The translations under genes and the position numbers were made by a program. From contig OW203722.1 in the NCBI GenBank assembly GCA_934045075.1, forward strand, positions 19,320,986 through 19,384,985: DNA of 64,000 nt, in the 5' to 3' direction. Under the pieces are notes generated by a model, which was not told the DNA's origin, ran no database searches, and worked only from the letters and a program-made list of their open reading frames with translations. The DNA comes from Yponomeuta sedellus. Taxonomy: Eukaryota; Arthropoda; Insecta; Lepidoptera; Yponomeutidae. Below are positions 20,204 to 32,892 of this stretch, in pieces. Within the stretch, counting starts at the first letter, position 1. Each line of letters opens with the position of its first letter.

Positions 20204-20641
20204 CTACTTCATGCACATCAACATTCCTTGAGGTTTCAAAGTCAACGTGTGCATACAAAATAGGGCTTTTCTTTTTCCGGTCATTTGTGTTTGTATCCGA
20301 GCATAATATTTTTTGCCTTGTTTACTACTATAATACGTAATAAAAGTGTTTGCCTTGGTTAGACACTTTGCTTCTATAACGCAGTCATCAGTAAGCCCGT
20401 CAGGCGAGGCACCTATCAGGCCACTCATTCCTTAAAAAAGACCAGATTCCACTATCTTTATAAAGTGTATCTTCGCGACTTCCTTTTCTAATATTTTTCC
20501 TCTTTTGATAGCATTCGTAGCACAACACAGATAAGAAATATTCGCATATCGAGTCGATGAATGAAAACGTTCCCTTTCATTATGTTCGTTCAATAACCTA
20601 ACAAAGCTGGAATATGCAGAAATGTAGTGGCTACTTGTCAA
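20204..20641 (-). pseudogene. YqaJ-type nuclease fragment, frameshifted
   Basis: Two adjoining minus-strand frames (20641-20432, 20428-20204) read as one protein with a break between. The first has NAIKRGKILEKEV, the second LIGASPDGLTDD followed by VIEAKC, then KKYYARIQTQM and KRKALFCMHT. The G-A-S-P-D-G...E-A-K pattern is the PD-(D/E)xK catalytic core of YqaJ/lambda-exonuclease-like proteins; the family's role is nucleolytic processing of DNA ends. The N-terminal part is incomplete. It lies inside the THAP/YqaJ transposon relic, so it is transposon-borne rather than a host gene. Confidence 0.6.
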
Positions 20642-21084
20642 AATTCAGGAGATTTTACTCAATTCTACAAATAAAACAGTAGATCAGGAGACAGCGCTAA
20701 AAAATCAGAAAATCTCCTGATAAATTAGTAGCGGCCAGCGCGTCGCGTTGTGACATGACGTCACAAGCGGTTATGTGACTGTTAGCGGGACTCGATATTT
20801 TTCGTAACTTTGAATACAACAAAAACTAGTGTATTTGTATTTATACAGGCTTTACTGAGACATGCATTTCAAGCGATTTGGCATACCTAGTAACATTCTT
20901 CATTGTAACCTTTGGTTTACTGCAAGGAGTTTGCTTATGAATGATGAATAATGAAGACACAGTTTTTAGGTTTTGCGTTTATAAAGACGCTCTGAGGCCC
21001 TTAATATGATTTTGCGCTTTCTTGGCGTGTCCGAATTATGCATATATTTCCACGAACATATCTATATTTAGAGTGAAAATGTAA

Positions 21085-21400
21085 AATGGAATCCTTATAC
21101 GATCACTTTGTTGTCCGTCCGTCTGTCTACCAACCATCATACCATACAATCTCTGGAATGCGTGAAGGTATCGAGTTGAAATCAAAACCGTATATTCAGG
21201 TCTACACTGCCTTGAATTTGTAAAAAAATCAAACTTCTAAATTACCGCAGAAAAAAAATTACGGCCGTTTATGCTGCAAAAAATGTAAGTAGGTATATTA
21301 ATGGTAGTAACACTCAAGGGAATCTAAATTCGAAGGGTATACGTTGACCTAGAACTATGAAATTTGGTAAGTTATATTGTCTCATAACTACTGTAAATAC
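21085..21400 (+). repeat. Family-B repeat, diverged copy
   Basis: Shares 'TGTTGTCCGTCCGTCT', 'GCGTGAAGGTATCGAGT', 'AAACCGTATA' and 'TTGACCTAGA.CTATGAAATTTGG' in the same order with 60.56-60.85 kb. Confidence 0.7.
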
Positions 21401-21752
21401 AGGAGAAACCCTAAAAAAATTGTTTTTGAAGTTCGGGAAAAACTAGGAAAAAACTACGGTAGGTACTCGATTCCTAAACTATTTTATAACGGGTAAGTAC
21501 GTACCTATCTATACATTTCTTCAGAGCATTCGTTGCGGACATATTTGTCAGAGTCCGACTTAAGGCGGCGGCGGATTTTTTTGACCTCACATCTATCTTT
21601 GAAACGTTTAAGGATTAGGACGAAGGATTAAGTATACAGAAAATAAACTTGCCGCCAAGTTAATGCATTCAGCTCGTTACACAGTTTCCAAAAAAATGCA
21701 ACTTTCGGCTTTCACTGACTTACCAGATAAACAAGATCCAGTGATAAACAAG

Positions 21753-23094
21753 ATCCTACAAATTTCAGACCAGTCTCGGTTTTACCCGTTTTAAGTAAAA
21801 TATTCGAGAAGATAGTTCTAGGTCAACTGCTTACACACTTCAATAACTATCAACTTCTCCATGGTCAGCAATTCGGATTCACACAAGGGCGCTCTACAAC
21901 GGACGCCGGCGTCATGTTAGTTAAACATATATTTAGTGCATGGGAAGATCGCAAGGATGCTATAGGCGTATTCTGTGACTTGTCGAAAGCATTTGATTGC
22001 GTGGACCATAAAACACTTCTTTTAAAATTAAAGCACTATGGTATAAACGGGAATAGCCTAAAACTTATGACATCATATTTAGAAGGAAGAATTCAAAGAG
22101 CTGAAATAAATAGAACTAAATCTTCAGGGTCAGAGGTCAGGATAGGAGTGCCACAGGGATCTATTTTGGGGCCGTTCCTCTTCCTCGTATATGTAAATGA
22201 TTTGCCGTTCATGGTTCAAAATATGTCAGAGATAGTATTATTCGCAGATGACACGTCACTTATTTTTAAAATTAAGAGACAAGAGAATGACCTTGACAGT
22301 ACAAATAATGCTCTCTCTCGGGTACATAATTGGTTTACTACCAATAACTTATTGTTAAATTCAAAGAAGACAAAATGTATAAAGTTCACTCTACCAAATG
22401 TCAAAGCGGTTGACAGCAATGTTATGTTGGGGAATGACAAATTAGACCTTGTAAATGAAACTGTATTTCTAGGTATCACAATTGATGCAAAGCTTCAATG
22501 GGGTCCTCATATAAAAAAATTAGCAAATAGGCTTAGTTCAGCAGCATATGCAGTTAAAAGAATTAGGGAACTAACTGACGTCGCAACTGCTAGGCTTGTT
22601 TATTTTAGTTACTTCCATAGTGTTATGTCCTATGGCATACTACTGTGGGGACGGGCTGCAGATATTGAGACCATCTTTGTCTTGCAGAAGAGAGCGATCA
22701 GATTCATTTATAAGCTAGGCAGTAGAGATTCGTTAAGAGATTTCTTTAAAGAAACTAACATCCTGACAGTTGCCAGTCAGTATATCTATGAAAACATTAT
22801 GTACGTCAGGAAAAATATCAGTAACTTTAAAACTTTAGGTAGCCAACACAATGTGAATACTAGAAATAAACATAAACTTTTGTTCCCACTATTTAGGCTG
22901 GCAAAGGTTAATACATCCTTCATGGGGCATTGTATACGCTTCTATAATAAAATCCCTGAAGATATATTAAGCTTGCCTGAATCGCGGTTCAAAAAATATG
23001 TTAAGCACACTTTGTGCCAAAAGGGCTACTATAACATAAAGGATTATCTAGATGACAATGAGGTCTGGAATTATAGCCAGTACAATGTATGAGT
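21753..23094 (+). pseudogene. LINE reverse transcriptase, 3' part
   Basis: The frame is open from about 21753 (NFRPVSVLPVLSKIFEK, typical RT start region) to the stop at 23092-23094; the first ATG inside is 21914. Visible motifs: QFGFTQGRST, then DLSKAFDCVDH (first catalytic Asp), GVPQGSILGPFLF, and FADDTSL (catalytic Asp pair), then a conserved C-terminal tail with RFYNKIPEDI and FKKYVKHTL, as in jockey/CR1-type LINEs. No stop or frameshift over about 446 codons, so the copy is rather young. Dead on arrival because the 5' half with the endonuclease is missing. Confidence 0.85.
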
Positions 23095-23330
23095 TCTATG
23101 TTTATAATAATTATGTAAACTATGTTAATTAAGGACTTTGAAAAGACTAAGTTTGGAGTTTTTTTGTCCATTTTTTCTCCAAAATGATCTAGATTTTGAA
23201 ATGGACACCTAGTTTGAATTGTAACGTTCATTAAGACGCAGCTTCTGCGCTACTTTGAATAAAACCTTTTCATTTCATTTCATTTTCATTTCATTTCATT
23301 TCATTTCATTTCATTTCATTTCATTACCGA
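21754..23330 (+). mobile_element. 5'-truncated non-LTR retrotransposon (LINE)
   Basis: Reverse-transcriptase coding sequence followed by a 3' UTR (AATAAA at 23258) and a pentanucleotide tail of TTTCA repeats (about 23268-23325). The left edge is a truncation at about 21754, within the reverse-transcriptase domain; no ORF1 or endonuclease remains. Clade probably jockey/CR1-like, not resolved. Confidence 0.82.
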
Positions 23331-25911
23331 TAAATGACCAAAAGAGCACCAACTAATAAAACTATGGTTTTTAAATTTGGGACATAATCATACACACAAA
23401 TCAGGTTTCGCGAGGGTATATTAGCCAAAAATGTACTTCTCAGTCGATCATTTTAACTTAATGATATGATAACTTAATACCCTATGAACTGTCAGACACA
23501 TTTTTCTAGCACGATTAGCATATTATTATGCCAGTTTACACTAAAAAAAAGGAGACATTTCAACGAAAGGACTAATGTCAGTTCAAGTTGAAGTTTTGGT
23601 TGGCGCCGAAGTGAAATGTTTTTTCGGTTAAAATATGTCGAGGTAGTCTAACCTACACATAATTCCTAAGTAACCCGAGATAAAATGTTTGTGTCTGAGC
23701 ATTGTAGAAAAGTAAGAACCGTACCGTAACTTTTTGTCATGAATTGGAAAATGCATGTGTTTTGTTTTTCGAGTAATATTTATTTATAATAGTTCATCCA
23801 CTACCGTTTTTCATACACAAGCACATATTAAGTAAGACTACTAATGAAAATAAGACTACTAATGCCGCGAACCTATTTAAAAAGGCCCAAACGTGGGAAA
23901 AAGTTGCTTCCAAGTTTAACAGGCGTTCAGAGGTGTGGAGGATCTTGTGGACGGCCTGGAGACCAGCATAGCTCCTACAACATTGGGAAAACCAACATTG
24001 TTGTAAAACCCTGACTTCGCTTTATTTAATAAATTCTTTTAGCGTTTGCGGCATGTGTATGAAGTTAGGTCTCAGCTGGGCAATGGCAGAGGACACTTTA
24101 TAATTCGACATGCGGTCGTCTTGTGGATCCTTATTTTGTCCGCCACAGTTATCAGCAGGGCCCCAGTTGCGTAGAAGCTAATTGTAAGCAGAATTTGCGC
24201 CACAACCCTGATGACATTGCGGCTAATTGTATTGGGCATAACTTAGTTCCAATCAGGCCCACAATCTTCATAATCAATGCTTTCGGGAGCCGCAACAAAG
24301 TTCGAAACTCCTCTTAATCAAACTCTTCCAGGCTTCATTGTCCTCCTTGAGCGTCTAGTTCTAGCAGTCGCGCGTCGCTGGGGCCCTTCCCACTAGATAA
24401 AAGTTCCAAAAGCGAAGACATGAAGACTATACCAAAATATCATCACCTTTTAAGCAAACAAATTAAGTTAATTTGTCGATCTCCTACGATTTCTTAATAA
24501 GGCGTTTTGACGTTTCAAAATTGATTATGAACAAACAGTGATTGACGCCCAATCATTTCCCGGGAAACCAAAATTCAGTTTGACATGTCGTTTGACGTTT
24601 CATTTGTTAACTGTTTGATTTGTTGGTCAACTGAAATGGCTGGCGCTCAGGAAACTCAAATCTTGCTTAATCGTAGTTTAATTTGTTCGTAGCAATTAAT
24701 AAATGTAATCAGCTCCCAAGAAACCATCTGTATGCTTGTCCTTGTATATCTGGGTAATTATAATAATTATTTTATGACCCATATACTCATTTATCGAGTA
24801 GTAGCACTTTTTGACCAATTTGGTTTGGAGTATTAAATGTGGCGTATGTTTTGTCCTTTTAAGATTGTATGACAGTATATTGTGAACAAGTATGCATCCA
24901 TCTATGGGCTATTCTTGAAAATCGTATATTCATTGAGACGAGTAGTTGACAAGTATTTTATAACATTTGTGTTTTGTGGCATATACATCACTTGAATGCG
25001 TTCGTAATTTTAAAAGGTATAACGTAATTTGATTATTCATCTAAGTGCGTGTCTGGGAGAGTTCAACAAGATTCAGTTTAAAGACTAGGTCGTGACTTGA
25101 CCAATATTTCTGCTTCTGTTACCGCTAGTCTCTCCCAGGTGCGTAATAATTAACATACAAATAGGAACTATAAATCAATGAATAAAGTTCAAGTAGTATC
25201 AGGTGTGCTGCTGTTAGCTTGGTCATTAGCATATATTCCAAGACTTAATATTATTGAATTTTGGGAGGGGAGCTTACTTCTTTGATAAAGTTATTGTGTT
25301 CTGTTCTTATTTTATTCTGGAAGTTCACATGGTACATCTAGCGGCGCGAAAAGTGAACATGTGACCGCCAGAGATAACTTAACAACGAATATTTTTTATA
25401 TTATCTTTTTCAATTTATTAAAATAGAAAGGAATTCTTAAGGAATTCTCTGTATACTTTCTTTCTCAATTTCAGTTCACCTCGGGACTTCCACAAGGTGC
25501 AATATGTGTGTCAGTCACAAAAATCCGGGCAGAGCGTTTAATTAAAATAAAAGAAGGTTATAACCGTGAACGGGGGCTGCTGTTCAGCATCACACGGATG
25601 GTGTTAAATTCAATTTCCCTACGACAGTATACGTGATAAATCGTGCTGAAACGGCCATTAGGTGCGACGCCGCGTGAGGGCCTAAAGTGTTAGCAGTTTA
25701 CACGTCTTATTGCTTGTCGTGCCCTGCCCCGTCGCCGTCGGCGTCGTCGGCGCGGCGCGCAATAAAAACATCAACTGTATTGACAAAAATAACTCTTGGC
25801 AACCATTCGGAACAGGGACAGTACTGAAACTGAAACTCCCCACAATCTCTATAGATCTCAGCGCGGTGATCAAAAGGCGCATGGTTTATTGGCGACGGGT
25901 CACCGAGTGTA
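23331..25911. other. No gene recognised
   Basis: AT-rich. Short open frames (for example 24123-24317) lack motifs. The minus-strand open frames at 25.68-26.02 kb are in conflict with the candidate gene start described at 25912-26529. Confidence 0.4.
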
Positions 25912-26529
25912 CTACTGGCGATGTAATTCTGCCAAGTCCAGTTGAATTGTTTCATTAATGGTATTGGACCGGTTATCATTTGCATAATCGTCTGCGGTTT
26001 TCTCAAACTGCTTTTCATTAAGTTATGATTAGGCCTAACGTTTTTTAATGGACAAGATTTATTAATATCTTCAACTCATAATTTTTTTTAAATTGAATTA
26101 TTTTAATATAGATATTGTAAAACAAAACCGAGAATGCCCACATATTATTATTTAAAATCTAAGTATAAAAAACAAGTTCTAAAATTAAAAAAGTATTCGC
26201 TTATTAGTTCTTTAAAAATAACGATGAGTTTGGTGATCAAATTCATAAAAAATAACTATATTAATAGGTACTTAATAAGTCGCTATCTATACCTTATTAT
26301 AATACTATATATGTATTCTGGTTTTTATTATTAATAGAATTGTTGAAATATGTGATATTTAAAAAACTAATTTTGTTGTTACTCACGTGTACTTCATAAA
26401 AAAGTAACCGGACCATGTTCTTAATATTCCTCATAATAAATGCTTAAATTTATAATTTTGTTTGTTTATTAACAAATCTAATTACTTGTACTTACGTCTT
26501 GGATAAAATTTTGAATAATAACAGTCCAT
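25912..26529 (-). CDS. Candidate 5' coding exons of an unrecognised gene
   Basis: Tentative. A minus-strand exon 26837-26496 (acceptor TTGTTTTAG, donor GACGTAAGT) contains an ATG at 26529-26527 with an in-frame TGA seven codons upstream, and would code MDCYYSKFYPR plus one base. An acceptor at 25993-25992 (AACCGCAG) opens a phase-matched exon (25991-25915, 25 codons, acidic and polar: HDYANDNRSNTINETIQLD) that meets TAG at 25914-25912, unless it splices out at a GTAGTA just before. A 5' exon (27026 to about 27340) with donor GTAAGTG lies upstream. I recognise no protein family. The main support is three splice sites with compatible phase and a promoter-like region. Confidence 0.25.
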
Positions 26530-27025
26530 GTCACTCGTTAAGAATTCTCACTGCATCAATATTAATGCCACTGTCAATTTGTTTATCATTCACTCGCACA
26601 TTGCACGAAGAACGTATGACATTTCATAAAAGAAGCCGACAAGTGACATCACCCGCGCAAAATACGTCAAATCACATGCAGCTAACAACGCGACTGAAGT
26701 GTATCGCGGGCGGACGATACCATACCGCGTCTTTCGAAAATTGCGCCATCCCGGTAAGCACACTCAAGTGAAATTAACAACACAAAGCACCTTGAGCACA
26801 CTTCATTCCTGACAGCTTGCCTAAATACAATCGAACCCTAAAACAAGATAATGTTTACATCGCGAAATGCCGACACCGTAACGACCGGAAGTCGAAACGA
26901 AGCAAACATGACAACTATGTAAAATATTGCAGGATCGCGATCGCATTTTTGACATTCCCGAATAAAAATCGACGAAATCTGGCGTTGATTGTATGAAATA
27001 GGCACAAATAATTATTTTCACTTAC

Positions 27026-27370
27026 CTATTACGGTGCTAGAAGATGTGGCGAAGGGTCGAATTTTGATTAGATGTTAATTTATCACTGAATTTAAAGAAT
27101 ATACTCTTATTGGTATGCGAAGAATGGCACAAAGAATCTCGACAACGCACGCGACGAATGCGCACCTCGTTTGCGCATATGCTGACACAACTTCACGGAC
27201 GTAACTCCCCTCGCCCCGCGCACACCCGGTTTTCTGCGACTGTATGGGTGTCCAGAGCGGTCAAACGTGAAATTTCGTGTTCGTACACACTCACACAAGC
27301 ACATTTTGTACCTGCCTAGTTTCCTTTCGCCGCCATCTTTGATGCCATGGAGAGCGAGCGAGCGTCAAAG
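27026..27370 (-). promoter_or_regulatory. Possible promoter and 5' UTR exon for a minus-strand gene
   Basis: GC- and CpG-richer than the surroundings. On the minus strand CAAAGATGGCGGCG (27344-27331) matches the YY1/Pho-type site often found near metazoan starts. A good donor, TAATAG|GTAAGTG, follows at 27026|27025. No TATA box recognised. Confidence 0.35.
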
Positions 27371-27479
27371 TTTTTGTTTTGGTTGATGTAACTAGCGCCC
27401 TCTATCTTTAACGCTCAACTTTATCTTTTGCTCACTAGATGGCGGTGTTCTAAGTAAAGAAAATAAATTTTTTTTTACT

Positions 27480-29048
27480 TGTCAAGACTTTATTTGGCTT
27501 TTATATTCCTTCCAATCTCACAAATATCAAATTATAACATTAACTAAATAAGTTCAAATCAAATGCATTAATTTGAGGTTGTGAAGAAGAGGACAACTTT
27601 ACTATGTCTATTTATGACGGAATACTACCTATTACCTTTTCCCTCACCTAACAGATGATAGGTAATTGCGCTTTGTTTTTCATCTCATACACCTCATTTA
27701 CATTTAAATTAAAACTCAAATAAATGTAATAATAGATAATAATTTATTTCATAAAACAAGATAATAGACCTACGGCTTATTTAATTTTTAAATAATCAAC
27801 AACCGACAGATGACTTCGACAAAATAAACATTTCTTAAAACTCTAAGTACGTAGTTAAATGACGATAAGTTTTCAGTTCACAATAACTGTAAATTAGAAC
27901 GTGTTTTGTTTTCTGAAAATTGTTTTAGTGGTCTTAGTTTTGCTATCGTATCTAGGTTGTGGCACTTTGCTGGATAAAGCGTTGATGATGATGAAAATTT
28001 TATAAAGTTCAAACATTTAAAATACTGTGAAACTTGTTTTACAATTACTTACTAAGCTTTACACTTTTAAGAAGAGTTTGGCAAGAAAGAGCAGAAAGTA
28101 GTGTTATTTTCCTGTAGGTAAAATGGGTAAAAAACATTTTGTTTGAAAATAGTATGGTCCGTGAAATAGGTAGCTAGTAGTCACGGTTTTTGTTAAGATA
28201 ATTAGGTACCACTTCCGATTTCTACGCTTTCTTGTCAAGAGTTTATGCATCTAGTGAAAAATAAACTCTAAAGTTGTAGGTTGGTAATCTAAAAATTGTG
28301 CAAATTACGAAATAATTTACCTACACCCGGCAAAGTCTATTCTTCCCTGGGAAAAATCTAATAACTAGGTAGTCTAGTAGTTCTATAATTAAGGTAATAA
28401 AAGTGTTATTAGATAAATAATTGTATATTAGGCGGATATGCCGATTTAAAGGAGGTGCCATTTCCATAAATTCTAGCTACTTTCCTGCTTAGGTGGCAAC
28501 AATATTTACGATTTCAGTTATTCTGTTGAAACAATTTGTTTTCGAAAAAATATTAGTTCCAAGAACAATTTTTTTCAATGTCACTCTGGTAGTAGCTATT
28601 TGAGTCTCTCAGTTGGTCTGCATTACTTTTTATATTTATTTTATTACAAGCAAATAAATGACATAACATTAGATACCTACTTATGTACAATATACATTAG
28701 TAATAGTATGTTCTTATTTTAAACTGGTAATACTAGGTGTGCTTCCCCTTAACAATACCGCAATAAAGGCTCTGTGCTTAATTTAACAAATGACTTCAAT
28801 TTTTATAACTTTATTCTAATTAATTACCTACATAATTAAAGGAGTTTAATTAATGATAGCCATTTTTACTAAAAGACTGTCATAGACTTAGCTTAAAAAA
28901 ACACTTCTTTTCCAAACGCGATTTTTCAATACCGGTTACAATCATTCATATTTTGTACCTATATTTTATTATTAGCTTTTTAGGAGCACTGTATGAATTT
29001 TACAATATAGATAAGTTTACCACTTAACAATGTGAATTAAAATGAGGA
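27480..29048. other. AT-rich, no gene seen
   Basis: Very AT-rich; no open frame with recognisable motif on either strand. Confidence 0.5.
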
Positions 29049-29051
29049 CTT

Positions 29052-29437
29052 AAGATGCTCCGATAGTAACACTAGCGCCATCAATGGAAAAAATCATATA
29101 TTGTTTACAGATCGTTTTTTCAGTGTCAGCCTAATCTCTCAATAAGGTGAATATTGATTTTTAGGGCCCGTCTAATCGGCAAAAAAGGCGGACTAGCCGA
29201 ACGCTGTATTATTATTATATTTTGACTATCTAGTATCAAATCTGTGACCCTAGGTTCTCGTTCGTGGGCCTTAATAATTACTTACTTATCAAATGATCGA
29301 GAGATTAGTCTGACACTTTTTGTAAAAACGATCTATATTAATAAGATACAAAACGTTGCAATAAAGATAAAAAAAACGATAGACAAAAATTTTTTTTTTC
29401 CATCGTGGCGCTAGTGTTTCTGCATGGAGCCTCTTAA
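29052..29437. mobile_element. Mariner-type MITE
   Basis: Ends with imperfect TIRs: AGATGCTCC...ACTAGCGCCATCAATGG on the left, and the reverse complement AGAGGCTCC...ACTAGCGCCACGATGG on the right. Both ends are flanked by TA within TTAA. A second internal inverted repeat pairs 'CAGTGTCAGCCTAATCTCTC' (near 29120) with 'GAGAGATTAGTCTGACACTT' (near 29299). Confidence 0.75.
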
Positions 29438-29439
29438 CG

Positions 29440-30497
29440 AAAATATTTTAGAGAGCAATTAAGTCTTTCGGCAAAATACATACAAAACAAGACAATGCCT
29501 GACTACCAAAACATCCTATCTACTTATTCTAGTGCACATCAATAATTGACGAATTTTTAACAAGGACACCAGGTTAGCAGGTTACGACTAGGAGGACTCT
29601 GAGGGACCTTCCTAATTTGAGCTTCGAAGGTCAGGTGAAGGAAGAAAGCAGGTCATCTACATAACTAAGTATTTATAATTAATTGGCGTTCGCAAAGATC
29701 CCTCTCGAATAAATTAATTTCTAATAAGTAATTATCAGTCAGACATTGTCTCAAAGAAGACAAGACAATTTTGTGTCGTGGAACACCCACGATTTACCAG
29801 AAAATATTCTAGAGGCCGAAGCACATATCCCGGGATAGGACGAGAACGTGCGGAAAAGATACGAAGAAGCGTATGTATTGTGTTCACGCCCTTGCCCTGT
29901 CCTTTCTATGTGGGCTTCGTCCTGTCCCTTCAGTGGCTTCATTTTGTACGAAAGTTAATTGGAAAGACGACACGTCTTATGCGCGCCCTCGCCCCTCGTT
30001 CTTTAAGAGCGGCCGAGGCCTGGCGACTTGCGCCAATTCACTGGATAAGGAAGTCAATAGATAAAATTCATTATTATATACTAATAAATAGCTGATTGAC
30101 GGGGTTGTTAGTCATACAATTTATGTATGGATGGCTCTGCGACTATCCCGGTGCAAGACATTTAATGGACTTATGCGCTGGATTCTTATCGATATGGCAG
30201 GCAGCGTTGGGGCAAGCCGGTCTTAGCGAAGTCAGTTACAAGTAGATAGGTACATATTTTAGAGTTAGTTTATTTTTATTTTTATAAGAAAATGTTTTTG
30301 TACAAGTTGCACAAAACTTACATTCTGATATGAACCTGACTATAGTAGGTATAAAGCCAGTCTGCTTTTATCATGTATAGATGAGACATCAAACTACAAT
30401 GCACACAAATGCGTAAACTCACGTCTGTAACCCGCAGGGGTAGGTGGATAGCAGAGCTTGCCTTTGCTGCGTTACGGACAAGCCTGGCTCTAGAGTA
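29440..30497. other. No gene seen
   Basis: Overlapping open frames at 29751-30095 on both strands have no motif. 30.41-30.48 kb ('CTCACGTCTGTAACCCGCAGGGGTAGGTGGATAG') looks like a remnant of family C, but is short. Confidence 0.4.
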
Positions 30498-30501
30498 TTA
30501 A

Positions 30502-30875
30502 GGCCTGCGCAGACGAGGGACTTTTGTCCTTTGGGGACAAAAGTCCCTGAATCGTAAAAAATGTCCTCCGAGTACTGGTCGCTGACTCAACGCCTACGTT
30601 GTGCGGTCATTTGTTCCGCGGAAATTGAGTGAAGCTTACGCTATGGAAGCAAATATTCTGAAATTATTTACATGAAGTTGAAAAAGAAAAGGCGTTTTAA
30701 AAGAAAACACCGAACTTTTGTCGAGTCCGGTCTCTTGGTGTCCTCGGTAACTTGAAGGACTGTTTGTACGGGGTACTTTAAGTCCTTCGTGTGCGTTATT
30801 CGATACAATTTATAGGAGATCTATATCGACGGACAAAAAAATTACCCGGGCGATAGTCCCTCGTCTGCGCAGGAC
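30502..30875. mobile_element. 374-bp MITE with TTAA target duplication
   Basis: TIRs GGCCTGCGCAGACGAGGGACT and, inverted at the right, GTCCTGCGCAGACGAGGGACT, one mismatch. Flanked by TTAA at 30498-30501 and 30876-30879. No coding capacity. The TTAA target suggests mobilisation by a piggyBac- or Kolobok-type transposase (inference). Confidence 0.88.
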
Positions 30876-30879
30876 TTAA

Positions 30880-32147
30880 TGCTTACAATACTTACACAGG
30901 GCCAGGCTGGTTTTTTAATCAATAAAATGATATAAAGACGACAATGGTTATTATTTGCCTCAATTCGGTAGTCTACAAAGCAATAGCTGTACAATGTCAT
31001 TCCAGGGGTCTAACTCGCGCAAATAAAATACCTAGACATCTCTCGCGAAGAAGATCGAATCGCGCGAAGCCGAGTTAAGTAGCACAGATTATACGGTCGG
31101 GTGTGATGAATCGACCATCACCGGACTAATATGATTCTAATGAACAACTGTGCATTTTAGAGACTCGCTCCCGTGTTTTCTTTCATCAATATTCTTTAGT
31201 TCCTGCATGCACACTCGCCGGTTTCGGATGTTGTGATCTTGCCCTTTGTTAAAACATCCCTATTGGAGATGTGTTAAGTCGAGTTGGTCCTATATTTACT
31301 GGCCCTGCCACTCGCATTAGCTATATACATTAGTTGTCATCTTACGTTCCTTCATCCTTCTCACATGTGCAAACCAACGCAACATTTTATTCTCAATTCT
31401 GGTTACTATCAGCCCCTGTTTTACGCACACCTAATCCTGAGTGATTCTAATTGCGGAAGTGCCTTTTAAACCGCTTTATGACTGTAAAAATTGTGTTTAA
31501 ATTCTAGAAGTTTTCCTACTGCCCCTAACTACGGATTGTTTAACATGCTATCATTTGTATGCTAACTTTTTAAAATACCCGGGATATACAATCATTTATT
31601 TAATTCAATTTCTGTGTGCTAGCATGTTCGTTTCCATTTTTTTCGCTTTTCCTCACTTGAATCCCGAAAGGAGACTAATTCGTGTGATATTTTTTGTCGG
31701 CGTAGATAAGATTTGTAGTCCCACCATGGCGGGATGGTTGAAACTGCTCTGGGCCGTGCAGCGGAGCTTGCCGAGTCCGGCAAATTGTAGGTATTGTAAG
31801 TATTGTAACTCAAACACCGCCATACATCTCCTCGGCTTCGAGGGGGGTCGCTCCCGATGTGGGTTTAGGGGTCCTTAGGACAACAAAGACTTGTGGAGAC
31901 CACAGAATCGCAAAGCGAATTTGGTGTTCTTAATTAAATCCCAGTTACAAGGTCTCTCAATCCCACTATTGCGTATCCTGTCATTCAAAGCACCTCGCAT
32001 ACTTATTAAGGACCTCACTTCTACTGCATCAATCTAACTTTCTTGAATCTCCTGTTATAGACAAATCTCGCTACCATACATGTCACTATTCTCTCTTTTA
32101 TGTAAAATAAGTGCAATAAAAGTATCAATAAATAAAAATAAAAAAAA
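30880..32147. other. No gene recognised
   Basis: Short open frames only. 31.2 kb has 'CATGCACACTCGCCGGTTTCGG', a fragment resembling family C. Confidence 0.4.
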
Positions 32148-32215
32148 TCTCCCTCTCTCTCGGAGAGAAGGCCTGTGCCCTGCAGTGGGACGTTTATATG
32201 CTGCATATATACATA
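32148..32215 (+). repeat. Lepidopteran-type repeat fragment
   Basis: 'CTCTCGGAGAGAAGGCCTGTG' followed by 'CCCTGCAGTGGGACG' and 'TATATGCTGCA' is a signature common at the ends of short retroelements in moths and butterflies (from memory, not searched). Confidence 0.5.
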
Positions 32216-32892
32216 AGTGTAGGGAGCACTGCCTTACAGATAGCCAATCTAGCTGTTCTAGAGATATTTCGGCTAGCTTACAAGCAAGTGTAAGGCACCG
32301 TTTACATGATTAACCGCTTACACTCTTCTTCTTTCTAGTATATTACCTTCACATTCCTCTTCAAATATACAAACTCTTACTTGCCCCTCTCTTTCATCTC
32401 CAATCGTTATCTTGCACTATCATTGTATCATCTCTTTCGAAAACCATTACTTTCGGCTTACTTCCACACATTTCCATTATCCTGTTTTTTAAATGACTCA
32501 TACATTACTGTTACTTGCGTTTTCTGTTTCTGTCTTAATGTACCTAGGTACCTTTATTGTTGTATGTTACAGTGCAGGAGATCTTTCAGTTTATTCAGTT
32601 TGCGGCGCACTTACAGGTTTGACATTTCGCCGGTTATACCGGTTTTCAATATGTGTGCAACGACACTAAGCACCATAATGAAAACACAGTAAAACGAAAG
32701 CATTCGGAGAAGAATAAACAGGAATGACCTCTTTGGGAATCCTTGGTGTGTAGAGCGCACTCGTAACTTTCAATTTATGATTATCAAATGAATGATTCCT
32801 TTGGTGATCATAGATCGCAAGTCTTTGTGGCGTGGAAGACGTCATACCTCTTAACCACAAGTACAATAATTTTCGCCTAGTTGTCCTCAGCC
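32216..32892. other. 3' flank of the PGAP2 gene
   Basis: No gene recognised. The minus-strand 3' UTR of PGAP2 must lie here; 'AATAAA' does not occur right after the stop on the minus strand, so the end is undefined. Confidence 0.4.

Larger units (their letters stand above)
16985..20775. mobile_element. Relic of a THAP/YqaJ-encoding DNA transposon (ISL2EU-like)
   Basis: The outer ends share an inverted motif: GTGACGTCAT..CACAAC at about 16993-17010, and its reverse complement GTTGTGACATGACGTCAC at 20747-20764. Between them, after removing the later insertion 17044-19920, lie a THAP-domain start on the plus strand and a broken YqaJ-type nuclease on the minus strand. Transposons of the ISL2EU/PHIS group are known to carry a THAP-containing transposase and a separate YqaJ nuclease. 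Most of the transposase is missing. Boundaries are approximate and the family name is inferred from the gene pair. Confidence 0.55.

Noticed and set aside
32148..32215. Start of a PGAP2 3' UTR regulatory element
   Set aside because: It matches a common lepidopteran repeat signature instead.
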